A stretch of 64,000 nucleotides of DNA from an uncultured Eubacteriales bacterium (GTDB lineage Bacteria > Bacillota > Clostridia > Oscillospirales > Acutalibacteraceae). The stretch covers positions 115,608-179,607 of the forward strand of contig CAKSSJ010000001.1 in the NCBI GenBank assembly GCA_934488615.1, in the 5' to 3' direction. The stretch's first letter is position 1. Every line of letters starts with the position of its first letter. A program made the position numbers and the translations under genes. Of the stretch, positions 53,234 to 61,303 are shown one piece after another. The notes beneath the pieces are model-generated. The model made no database searches and was not told the DNA's origin. It saw only the letters and a program-made list of their open reading frames with translations.

Positions 53234-53833
53234 TCATCGGGTTATTCCGACAAATGCCGTTACGGATTTGGACGGTGACATCAGCAGGGTGTCGCCGAGG
53301 GTTACGCCTATCCTTTTGGGACAGTCGAGCAACGAGAAAATCAATTTTTGTGTTTCAAGCGGCAGATCTCCGTAGCCGGGACTGAATCTCGGCTTGAGCC
53401 TTTCTCCGCTTTTTTCAAATTCCGATTTCATTTTCTCGCAAAAATTGTCGCAGAGAGCTTCAACTCTTTCGGCACCTATTGCCTGAAAGCAGAGCGCCTT
53501 TGTCGGAGAAAGTCTTGAATATTTTGAAATCAGTCGGTCAATGCCGATGCCGATCGTAGCGGCAAAAACTATCGCTTTATCGCATCCGCTGAGATTTTTC
53601 GCAAGGTTTTTGCTTTCGATTTGTCCGCACGGCAGAGAGATAATATCGCCGTCGATCTCAGCCGACAGAACGGTATAGCAAACCTTATATTGAAGCATTT
53701 CCCGAACCTCGGCGAGACATTCGTCAATAAGATCGAGAATTTCGTCACCGCCGCCGAGAGACGCCATGTATCGCATGATTTCACGCTTGTTTACATTTGG
53801 TTCGTCAAAGAATAAAGTGTAAACCGTTTCCAT
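53234..53833 (-). CDS. Methionine synthase activation-domain protein (MetH reactivation)
   Basis: A 199-residue stand-alone version of the MetH C-terminal domain. RFSPGYGDLPLETQ is the AdoMet-binding signature, followed by LLMSPSKSVTAFVGI. It would reductively methylate inactive cob(II)alamin on the truncated MetH next door. Four bases downstream of metF, fourteen upstream of metH. This split is common in Clostridia. Confidence 0.88.
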   Translation of the reverse strand: METVYTLFFDEPNVNKREIMRYMASLGGGDEILDLIDECLAEVREMLQYKVCYTVLSAEIDGDIISLPCGQIESKNLAKNLSGCDKAIVFAATIGIGIDRLISKYSRLSPTKALCFQAIGAERVEALCDNFCEKMKSEFEKSGERLKPRFSPGYGDLPLETQKLIFSLLDCPKRIGVTLGDTLLMSPSKSVTAFVGITR

Positions 53834-53837
53834 AACA

Positions 53838-54716
53838 TCACTTGCCTAAAATGTCGGAGAGGTTGGACTGTATTTTCTGCGCAACATCGGGCTTGTTCAT
53901 CGAATAAACGTGAACGTTTTCAACCCCGTTTGCGTAAAGGTCGATGATCTGATCCGTTGCGTAGGCGATGCCTGCCTGTTTCATTGCAAGAGGATCGGAG
54001 CCGAACTTGTCAACAAGGCTCTTGAATCTCTGCGGCATGAATGAGCCTGAGAGCTTTATCGCTCGGTCAACCTGTTTTGCATTTGTTATCGGCATAATTC
54101 CCGCAACGATCGGCACGGTGATGCCTGCCTCGCGGATTTTATAAAGGAAATTATATAAAAGATTGTTGTCAAAAAACATTTGCGTCGTCAGAAATTCACA
54201 GCCTGCCTCAACCTTTTCTCTGAGGTGCTTGATGTCCTCCTTTTGATTGGGGCTTTCGGGGTGAATTTCGGGGTAGCATGCGCCTCCGATGCAGAAATCG
54301 AAGCCGCTTTCCTTAATTTCATGGATAAGGTCAACAGCATATTGATGATCCCAGCCGCTTCTGTCCTCGTTCCGCATTTCTTCGGGGATATCGCCGCGGA
54401 GGGCGAGAACATTCTTTATTCCTCGCTTGTTCATCTCGGCGATTCGCTCACGGACTGTCGCCTTTGATGAGGAAACACAGGTCAGGTGGGCGAGCGTCGG
54501 CACACCGTAGTCCTTCATGATGTCCTCGGCAATGTCAAGCGTATATCTGCTCGTTCCGCCACCTGCACCGTAGGTTATGCTCATGTAAGAGGGCTTGAGT
54601 TTCGCGATCTCGTGAGTTGCCTCACGAACGCTTTCAAAGGCGGTGTCGGTCTTTGGAGGAAAAACCTCAAAAGACAAAGACATCTTTCCGTTGTTAAGAA
54701 TTTCTGTAATTTTCAT
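53838..54716 (-). CDS. metF: Methylenetetrahydrofolate reductase
   Basis: A 292-residue flavoprotein that forms methyl-THF for MetH. SFEVFPPKTDTAFE near the N-terminus, TYGAGGGTSRYTLDIA, LALRGDIPEE and TTQMFFDN are MetF hallmarks. The start at 54716 follows AAGGGAG; the longer frame runs into the preceding gene. First gene of the metF-activation-metH operon. Confidence 0.95.
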   Translation of the reverse strand: MKITEILNNGKMSLSFEVFPPKTDTAFESVREATHEIAKLKPSYMSITYGAGGGTSRYTLDIAEDIMKDYGVPTLAHLTCVSSSKATVRERIAEMNKRGIKNVLALRGDIPEEMRNEDRSGWDHQYAVDLIHEIKESGFDFCIGGACYPEIHPESPNQKEDIKHLREKVEAGCEFLTTQMFFDNNLLYNFLYKIREAGITVPIVAGIMPITNAKQVDRAIKLSGSFMPQRFKSLVDKFGSDPLAMKQAGIAYATDQIIDLYANGVENVHVYSMNKPDVAQKIQSNLSDILGK

Positions 54717-54741
54717 ATATGCCGCTCCCTTCGGGGTCAAG

Positions 54742-56208
54742 TTACTTCTTTTCTTTAACACTGTCAAGACCGTAGTGCATTGCAAACGTTATGTTTCGCC
54801 AATGCTCGGGGTCATCGGTTATATCTGCGCCGTCCATTGATGGGGCGTGCTTATCCGTAGTGTAGTATTTTTCAAGCTCAAGGTCATAATTGCCCTGCGC
54901 CTTTTGTTCTTCTATATACGCGTCGCGTTTGACGTTGAACGCATGAAGCCTTTTCATATCCTGCGCCGTGTGAATACATGACATCATGCTCCATACCGAC
55001 CAGAACACGACCGAAAGCAGAATCAGTCTGCGCGTAAGATTTTCGCTGAGAAGAATTCTGTAAACGAGAATTCCTACCGCCGTCATGGCATAGACATAAA
55101 TGCCGAACCATGCCCTTGTCGGAAACTGGGGAGAAGCGACCATGACCGCCGCCGCGCCGAATGCACCGAGTAAAGCGATAAATGCGATTCCTGTCTTTTT
55201 GTTGCTGTTTTCGCGGTCATATGTATAAAGAACGACAGCGCACATGACAAATGCTCCGACAAAAACGGATAGAAAAAGAACCATGTTTGCAGGAATATTT
55301 ACAAGCCTTGCCGCAATCGAATTTCCGACTTCATCGCCGATCCCGACGCGTCTTGAATTTCCCGGTGCCGAAACCATGAAGAAAAATCCGCACAGCGCGG
55401 CGATGAGACCCGTGAAAGACCAGACAGGAAGCTTTCGTTTGTGAACACGGCAGTAAATCATGAAAAGCACTGTAACGCCGATGAATGCGGCGCTTGTGTT
55501 TTCGTTGGTTGCGCCTGCCGCAAGACACGCAAGGGTCATGACAATTGTTTTCAACCACGGAATTTTGTCGTCCTTGCCGTCGGCATAGAGCCTGAACGGA
55601 AGCAGAACGGCGAGCCTAAAAACCGAGCTCCAAAGATAATTTATACTGCCCGTGAGCCACAGCGCCGTCTTGCCGAAATCTGGCAGAAAGGTCCAGCCCG
55701 CAAGGCAGATGAGAACAAACAAAACAGCCTTATGCTCCTTGTCGGTTCCCTTGCAGTGCTTGTAGATCAGAAGCATCAGAGCAACGTATGCCGCAGAGTT
55801 GAGCACATTAAAAACGCTCTTCGGCAAAAGCAAAATTGCCTGAACGATTGAATGAATGAGTATTCGTCCGTTCATGACGTTGTAGTGCGCCTTCATGGAT
55901 TCAACAATGTCGGAGAGGTTCGCAACCTTTTGATCCTTGATTGAGAGAAGAATAAAATCTCCGATTCCTTTTCCCGAAAAGATATTGAAATAAATATAGT
56001 CGTCATTAAGGTACGGTGTGCAATAATTGAGGTAGAGCATTACCGCAAAAAGAATCGCACAGACAGCCGCAATAATTATAATGTTAAGCCTCTGCTTTTT
56101 GTTTATTTTGTTGTCGGCTCGGCAAAGGCAGGAATATGCGTTGCCTGAAAAGATTTTCCATTTTAAAGCAATTTTTTCGCAAAAGGAGTCAAAGCGATTT
56201 TCTTTCAT
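54742..56208 (-). CDS. Polytopic membrane protein, DUF6056-like
   Basis: A 488-residue protein with about ten membrane segments (from about 43 on). The loop after the first segment has YLNDDYIYF and WLTGSINYLW occurs mid-protein; both fit the DUF6056 proteins, which are glycosyltransferase-like in plan. GGAGGG before the ATG at 56208. It lies 25 bases upstream of metF and may share a transcript, though no functional link is seen. Confidence 0.7.
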   Translation of the reverse strand: MKENRFDSFCEKIALKWKIFSGNAYSCLCRADNKINKKQRLNIIIIAAVCAILFAVMLYLNYCTPYLNDDYIYFNIFSGKGIGDFILLSIKDQKVANLSDIVESMKAHYNVMNGRILIHSIVQAILLLPKSVFNVLNSAAYVALMLLIYKHCKGTDKEHKAVLFVLICLAGWTFLPDFGKTALWLTGSINYLWSSVFRLAVLLPFRLYADGKDDKIPWLKTIVMTLACLAAGATNENTSAAFIGVTVLFMIYCRVHKRKLPVWSFTGLIAALCGFFFMVSAPGNSRRVGIGDEVGNSIAARLVNIPANMVLFLSVFVGAFVMCAVVLYTYDRENSNKKTGIAFIALLGAFGAAAVMVASPQFPTRAWFGIYVYAMTAVGILVYRILLSENLTRRLILLSVVFWSVWSMMSCIHTAQDMKRLHAFNVKRDAYIEEQKAQGNYDLELEKYYTTDKHAPSMDGADITDDPEHWRNITFAMHYGLDSVKEKK

Positions 56209-56336
56209 CAATATCCCTCCGTTCATGAAAAATATTATAATACACGCACGAGAAAAAAACAACCGTATTGACGAACATTTATTGACTGAACGAATATTTC
56301 TGATAGTAGAAATATTTTGTGAAATCGGTGATTTAG

Positions 56337-57080
56337 ATGAATTTTCTGACTGAAACAGTCATTGGTATATTACTGCCGTTTATCGGGACGACGATCGGTG
56401 CGGCGGCAGTATTTTTTATAAAAGGAAAAGCAGACCCGCGTTTTCACCGAGCTATGCTCGGCTTTGCGGCAGGGGTTATGACTGCGGCATCGGTTTGGTC
56501 GCTTCTTCTGCCGTCGATCGAAACGGCGGGGTCGTGGATCCCTGCTGTGGCAGGGTTTCTTGTCGGAACGGCGGCAATGATGGCTTTGGATACGCTCGTG
56601 CCCGAGTTTGATCTTGATGCGAAAAAAACACCTAAGCTCGGCGAAAATTTGATGCTTTTTATAGCCGTTACCCTGCATAATATTCCCGAGGGTATGGCTG
56701 TCGGCGTAGCGTTTTCGGGCGCAATGAGCGGTGTTCTGCCGATTTCGGAGGCTCTGACGCTTGCAATCGGCATTGCCGTACAGAATTTCCCCGAGGGAAC
56801 GATCATATCCGCGCCGCTTGTAACGGACGGCATGGATAAAAAGAAAGCGTTTGCTTACGGAGTGATTTCGGGAGCGGTCGAACCGATAGCATCGGTAATA
56901 ACCGTTTTGCTTACATGGCTTGTTGCGCCTATATTGCCGTATGTTTTGTCGTTTGCCGCAGGGGCGATGGTATACGTTGTTTCGTACGAGCTGATTCCCG
57001 AGGCAAAAAGCAGAATCGGCACGGCAGGCACCGCTGTAGGCTTTGCGCTGATGATGCTTCTGGACGTTGCAATGGGATGA
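56337..57080 (+). CDS. ZIP-family metal transporter
   Basis: A 247-residue protein with eight hydrophobic segments. The metal-binding helices read HNIPEGMAVGVAF (about 118-130) and QNFPEGTIIS (about 149-158), characteristic ZIP motifs. It moves zinc or other divalent metals into the cytoplasm; which ion is unclear. It starts at the ATG at 56337 after GGTGA. Confidence 0.92.
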   Translation: MNFLTETVIGILLPFIGTTIGAAAVFFIKGKADPRFHRAMLGFAAGVMTAASVWSLLLPSIETAGSWIPAVAGFLVGTAAMMALDTLVPEFDLDAKKTPKLGENLMLFIAVTLHNIPEGMAVGVAFSGAMSGVLPISEALTLAIGIAVQNFPEGTIISAPLVTDGMDKKKAFAYGVISGAVEPIASVITVLLTWLVAPILPYVLSFAAGAMVYVVSYELIPEAKSRIGTAGTAVGFALMMLLDVAMG

Positions 57081-57186
57081 GGTCCGGATCAAGCCCTGTT
57101 ATAAAACAAAATGGTGTAAAGCTGTTGTTTAACAAATGCTTTTTCTGCAATTCAAAAAAGAAATAAGAAAAAGTAAAAAATATCTA

Positions 57187-57215
57187 TTGACTTTTCTATT
57201 GATTTTTGTTAATAT
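57187..57215 (+). promoter_or_regulatory. Promoter of the tRNA pair
   Basis: TTGACT, 17-base spacer and TAATAT, 24 bases before the first tRNA. Confidence 0.7.
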
Positions 57216-57238
57216 ATTTAAGCGTTGTTAAGCAACGA

Positions 57239-57315
57239 GGGCCATTAGCTCAGTTGGTTAGAGCAACCGGCTCATAACCGGTCGGTCCGGGGTTCGAGTC
57301 CCTGATGGCCCACCA
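57239..57315 (+). tRNA. tRNA-Met (CAT anticodon)
   Basis: 77 bases including encoded CCA. Acceptor GGGCCAT pairs with ATGGCCC; D-arm GCTCAGTTGGTTAGAGC; anticodon arm ACCGGCTCATAACCGGT with CAT; T-arm GGGGTTCGAGTCCC. Could be the Ile2 species if the C is modified to lysidine; sequence alone cannot exclude that. Confidence 0.95.
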
Positions 57316-57324
57316 ATTTAATAT

Positions 57325-57400
57325 AGGGGTATAGCTCAGTTGGTAGAGCAGTGGTCTCCAAAACCACGTGCCGAGGGTTCAAGTCCTTCTGCCCCTGCCA
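57325..57400 (+). tRNA. tRNA-Trp (CCA anticodon)
   Basis: 76 bases including encoded CCA. Acceptor AGGGGTA pairs with TGCCCCT; anticodon arm GTGGTCTCCAAAACCAC with CCA; T-arm GAGGGTTCAAGTCCTTC. Confidence 0.95.
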
Positions 57401-57403
57401 AGT

Positions 57404-57459
57404 GCAATAAATCCGAACTTCATTACCGTAAAGGGTGATGCGTTCGGATTTGTTTTTTA
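57404..57459 (+). terminator. Terminator after the tRNAs; copy 1 of a 48-bp direct repeat
   Basis: Stem AAATCCGAAC / GTTCGGATTT with inner CAT-ACC pairs, then GTTTTTT. Bases 57404-57451 recur at 61057-61104 with 46 of 48 matching. Confidence 0.85.
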
Positions 57460-57882
57460 AAAAATTATATTGCTTTTTATAACAGAATAATTCGTCAAAA
57501 TAAAAATTTGATATAAACCAATGGCTTCGACGGATGACGAGATTTCAGCGTGAACGATAAAAGAAAAACAACCTATTGAATTGCATGAATTTTATTATGA
57601 CTTTAGAAATATGAAGCAAGACGGACATTATACCATTAAGCCACGGGGCGAGATAGTGGGTTCGTCTTTTTGAAGGTATAGGTCATATTAACTAAATACA
57701 GTTACAAAAAATAATCCTTTTTTGAGAACAAAAACGGTAAAAACAGTAGACTTTATGAATTGTGTATGATAATATATATTCAGCGAAGAGAATAACGAAA
57801 AGATTTTAAGCATTGTATGCTCTAAAATTTGAGTTTGAAAAAGTATCACGATAATGTGTGCAGGAAAAAAGGAAGGAACCAA
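57460..57882. other. Non-coding gap with a tRNA-like fragment
   Basis: No supported gene. On the minus strand 57648-57610 reads GCCCCGTGGCTTAATGGT then ATAATGTCC, which resembles the acceptor and D-arm of a tRNA but has no matching 3' half. A weak TAGACT-17-TAATAT pair upstream of 57883 may be the acyltransferase promoter. Confidence 0.35.
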
Positions 57883-59079
57883 ATGCAAAATATATTCAAA
57901 AAAGACAAAACGGCAGGATCGCACGCAAATAAGCCTGCAAAGACTGAAAAAGTCAACGGATATTTGAGCGATAAAGTTGTCTTTTCAAAAAATGATACCG
58001 CGGTCGTAAAGGGTGTCGCTATCGTTATGATGCTTTTTCATCACCTATTTACAAGTGCGGAAAGATACGCGGGCTATGATATTGTTTTTTCTCCGTTGAG
58101 CGAAGGGCTTACGGTAGAGATTGCTTCGTTTTTTAAAATCTGTGTAGCGATATTTGTTTTTATATCGGGCTATGGAATTTCCGCCAGTCTGTCGAAAATC
58201 AGATTGGATGATTTTGACGGATATAAACGTCAGCTCAAGCACAGATATTTTTCGTTGATGTCAACATTTTGGTTCATTTACATTCTCGGTCTGATATCAG
58301 CTGCAATTATTATGCCGTCAATGCTGAAAGTATACAAGGGCACATTTGACGTAGATTTTATAATTTTTGCATTTTTTGATTTTATGGGCGTTTCGGAATT
58401 GTTCGGCACACCTACGTTGATCGGAACATGGTGGTATATGAGCCTTGCGCTGCTGATTATTGCGGTCATGCCGTTATTGTACCGCTTGTATAAGAAATTC
58501 GGTTGCTTCCCGTTGCTTATGCTGACATTCTTTATATGCGGTATCGTGTATAAGGCATACAACGACAAGGTTATAAACTTTGATATGGTCAGATGGACAT
58601 TTACACTCGTGCTCGGAATGATCTGCGAAGAGAAAAATCTGCTCGCAAGAATTAAGACTTTCCGCATTGTGAAAAAGAGTAAAGCATTAGATTTTATTAT
58701 AAAGTTTATCATAATGACGGCAGGGCTTGCTTTTTGCTTGTATTTAAGGCAGAGAAGCACATGGGCAGTCAGCTATATCAGAGACGGATTTGTGCCTGCA
58801 TATGTTGTTTTGTACTGCTATGTAATACTTTGCGATATCCCGATCATCAACGGAATTTTAAAATTCCTCGGAAAACATTCATATAACATTTTTCTTTCGC
58901 ACACATTTCTCAGAGGCTTTTACTTAAAGGATTTTATTTACGGATTCAAATATCCGATTGTAATATTTATCGTACTTCTTGCTTTGTCGGTGTTGCTGTC
59001 CGTTGTCATCGACCTTTTAAAAAAGTATTCGGGCTACGATAAGCTTATGAAGAGATTGATAAACAGGGTCTGTAAATAA
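57883..59079 (+). CDS. Acyltransferase family 3 membrane protein
   Basis: A 398-residue protein with about ten membrane segments. AAGGAAGGAACC before the ATG at 57883. VVKGVAIVMMLFHHLF (with its HH) is the typical opening membrane segment, and FISGYGISASL and FLSHTFLRGFYLKDF follow. Such enzymes O-acylate surface polysaccharide or peptidoglycan sugars. Followed 33 bases later by a surface repeat protein; the pair lies between the direct repeats. AT-rich compared with earlier genes. Confidence 0.85.
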   Translation: MQNIFKKDKTAGSHANKPAKTEKVNGYLSDKVVFSKNDTAVVKGVAIVMMLFHHLFTSAERYAGYDIVFSPLSEGLTVEIASFFKICVAIFVFISGYGISASLSKIRLDDFDGYKRQLKHRYFSLMSTFWFIYILGLISAAIIMPSMLKVYKGTFDVDFIIFAFFDFMGVSELFGTPTLIGTWWYMSLALLIIAVMPLLYRLYKKFGCFPLLMLTFFICGIVYKAYNDKVINFDMVRWTFTLVLGMICEEKNLLARIKTFRIVKKSKALDFIIKFIIMTAGLAFCLYLRQRSTWAVSYIRDGFVPAYVVLYCYVILCDIPIINGILKFLGKHSYNIFLSHTFLRGFYLKDFIYGFKYPIVIFIVLLALSVLLSVVIDLLKKYSGYDKLMKRLINRVCK

Positions 59080-59112
59080 AACGGAGAAAATAAAACAATT
59101 GGAGGAAATTTT

Positions 59113-60864
59113 ATGAGAAAAAATTTTTCAAGATTACTTGCCGCTTTGTTGTCGGTTATTGTAATCCTGAGCAGTGCCGTTTCAGCTTTTGCGGCAACGA
59201 ATTGCAACAAAGGACATCAGTATGATGCGAACCACTATTGCGAAATCTGTAATGCTTTTGACAGCACATTTACGGGTATGGCAAGGAATAAAATTACCTG
59301 GTATTATGTAAAAAAGGGCAATGTCGATACCTCTTATACAGGTATGGCAAAGAACCAGTACGGTTGGTTTTACATAAAGAACGGTAAGCTTGACACCTCA
59401 TATACGGGCATGGCGAAGAACCAGTACGGCTGGTGGTATATGAAAAACGGTAAGCTTGATACAACATACACAGGTATGGCGAAGAACCAGTACGGCTGGT
59501 GGTACATGAAGAAGGGCAAGCTTGATACAACATATACAGGCATGGCAAAGAACCAGTATGGCTGGTTTTATATGAAGAAGGGCAAGCTTGACACAACATA
59601 TACAGGCATGGCGAAGAACCAATACGGCTGGTGGTATATGAAGAACGGCAAGCTTGACAAAACATTTAACGGACTTGCAAAGAACCAGTATGGCTGGTGG
59701 TACATTACAAACGGCGGACTTGATAAAACATACTACGGAATTGCAAAAAATCAGTATGGCTATTGGTATGTAGAAGCAGGAAAGCTTAATGCCAATGAGA
59801 AAAACGTTGAACATGATGTCGGCAGACGTTATATATCTGTAAGCACAAACGAGATCGTATTTGACGGCGAAAATAACTTGTATACGTTAATAATTACGGC
59901 TCATCGTGTTGCAGGCGATTTTTCGGTTACTTATGAGATTGATGATACAACATATTGCCATTGCGAATGGGGTTCATGGATAGATGATATGAGCTGTCCC
60001 TTGTATGTTATTGCAACAGAAAAGGGAACAACATCAATAGAAATCTACTTTACCGATACCCCCGAGCAGATTTGTCAGAATATTTCGGTTGATGTTCGTG
60101 ACCTTAACAGCGAGCCGGGAGAAATTCCTGATTCCGATGTAGAAGTTAAGGTAGACAGCATTATCAGCAATTATGAAAGTAAAGCCAAGTATGAAGATAG
60201 CGTTCCAAGTTCAACATGGTATTCTTCGGAAGCAACTATGAAAATCTTGAAAATCATAGCAAATGAATATGATTATGAAGGCTTAAATACTGAAATTATA
60301 GATGACATCATATCAGAATACGAAGCAAATAAAGAATATGCTGAGGGCGTTCCGAGCCTGGACTGGTATGCGACAGAAGCGAACATGAAGCTTTTGTATG
60401 TGCTTGCCGTTGAGGCGGATCCGATGAATCTGAACCGAACTACGCTTGATAGAATTGTTGATGAATATGATCGCCGCAATACAGATGAGGACAGTGTTCC
60501 CAAAATGACGTGGTATGCATCAGAAGCTTGCATGAAATTATTGTGCGAATTTATAGATGAAGTAGATGAATACGGTCATTGCATTGAAAGCGTATCCGAA
60601 ATTTTGGACGAGTATAACAAAAGAATCCAGTATGAGGACAGCGTTCCGAGATTAACGTGGTATTGCAACGAGGCAAACATGAAGCTGCTCTATATTATCG
60701 CTTACGGATATGATTACTATGAAATTTACGGAGATACTATTGATGAAATAGTTATCGACTATGAGAATAAAGGCGAATATGAGGACAGCGTAGTTAGAAT
60801 GAATTGGTATGCTGTTGAGGCTTCAATGAGACTTTATGCTGTTATTGCGAAGGAGCTTGCATAA
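59113..60864 (+). CDS. Secreted protein with two kinds of tandem repeats
   Basis: A 583-residue exported protein. Signal peptide 1-27 (ends AFA), a small CNKGH-CEIC segment, then eight 22-residue cell-wall-binding-like repeats (53-228, YTGMAKNQYGWWY type), a beta domain (about 229-346), and five tandem repeats of exactly 49 residues beginning at 347, 396, 445, 494 and 543 (last one cut short). The 49-residue unit keeps YEDSVP, then W-Y, EA-MK-L. That unit I do not recognise. GGAGG precedes the ATG. Confidence 0.85.
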   Translation: MRKNFSRLLAALLSVIVILSSAVSAFAATNCNKGHQYDANHYCEICNAFDSTFTGMARNKITWYYVKKGNVDTSYTGMAKNQYGWFYIKNGKLDTSYTGMAKNQYGWWYMKNGKLDTTYTGMAKNQYGWWYMKKGKLDTTYTGMAKNQYGWFYMKKGKLDTTYTGMAKNQYGWWYMKNGKLDKTFNGLAKNQYGWWYITNGGLDKTYYGIAKNQYGYWYVEAGKLNANEKNVEHDVGRRYISVSTNEIVFDGENNLYTLIITAHRVAGDFSVTYEIDDTTYCHCEWGSWIDDMSCPLYVIATEKGTTSIEIYFTDTPEQICQNISVDVRDLNSEPGEIPDSDVEVKVDSIISNYESKAKYEDSVPSSTWYSSEATMKILKIIANEYDYEGLNTEIIDDIISEYEANKEYAEGVPSLDWYATEANMKLLYVLAVEADPMNLNRTTLDRIVDEYDRRNTDEDSVPKMTWYASEACMKLLCEFIDEVDEYGHCIESVSEILDEYNKRIQYEDSVPRLTWYCNEANMKLLYIIAYGYDYYEIYGDTIDEIVIDYENKGEYEDSVVRMNWYAVEASMRLYAVIAKELA

Positions 60865-61056
60865 GTTAATGCAATCGGCGATCGGAGCTTAAAGACTGTT
60901 AAATAATTTATTGATTCAAAAGACGAGGACAGCGTCTTTGCTTGATGAGGATACATATGAAATATATTTGAATTAGTAAATATACGCTTAATAGCTCTTG
61001 ATTTTTATTCCGAACTGCTTGCCTGCGGGCGAGAATAGCTTCGGCACATATTAAAC

Positions 61057-61104
61057 GCAATAAATCCGGACTTCATTACCGTAAAAGGTGATGCGTTCGG
61101 ATTT
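61057..61104 (+). repeat. 48-bp direct repeat, copy 2
   Basis: Matches 57404-57451 at 46 of 48 positions (differences at ccgAac/ccgGac and aaaGgg/aaaAgg). Also forms a terminator hairpin and is followed by a T-rich run. Confidence 0.85.
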
Positions 61105-61213
61105 ACTGTTTTTATAAAACAATTATATTTATTTTTTTCATCAAATACAGAAATTTATTTGTACATTTTCGCCGTAAAAGAAGCATTATTTTAAAATGGA
61201 TAGGGCTGTTTTG

Positions 61214-61242
61214 TTGACAGTAAATTGAATATGGTGTATCAT
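61214..61242 (+). promoter_or_regulatory. Promoter of the 574-residue gene
   Basis: TTGACA, 17-base spacer, TATCAT, 61 bases before the ATG. Confidence 0.8.
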
Positions 61243-61303
61243 ATTTATTATATTATTTTGTAAAAATCTGTTGTATTACGGTTGAAGCAAGGATGTTGAT
61301 TGA

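Larger units (their letters stand above)
60865..61303. other. Non-coding gap with repeat copy 2
   Basis: Holds a short hairpin AAAGACG / CGTCTTT (about 60918), copy 2 of the 48-bp repeat (61057-61104) and the promoter at 61214. No gene supported. Confidence 0.6.

Noticed and set aside
57404..61104. Integrative element with integrase
   Set aside because: The direct repeats are real, but no integrase, transposase or relaxase lies between them, so mobility is only a hypothesis.
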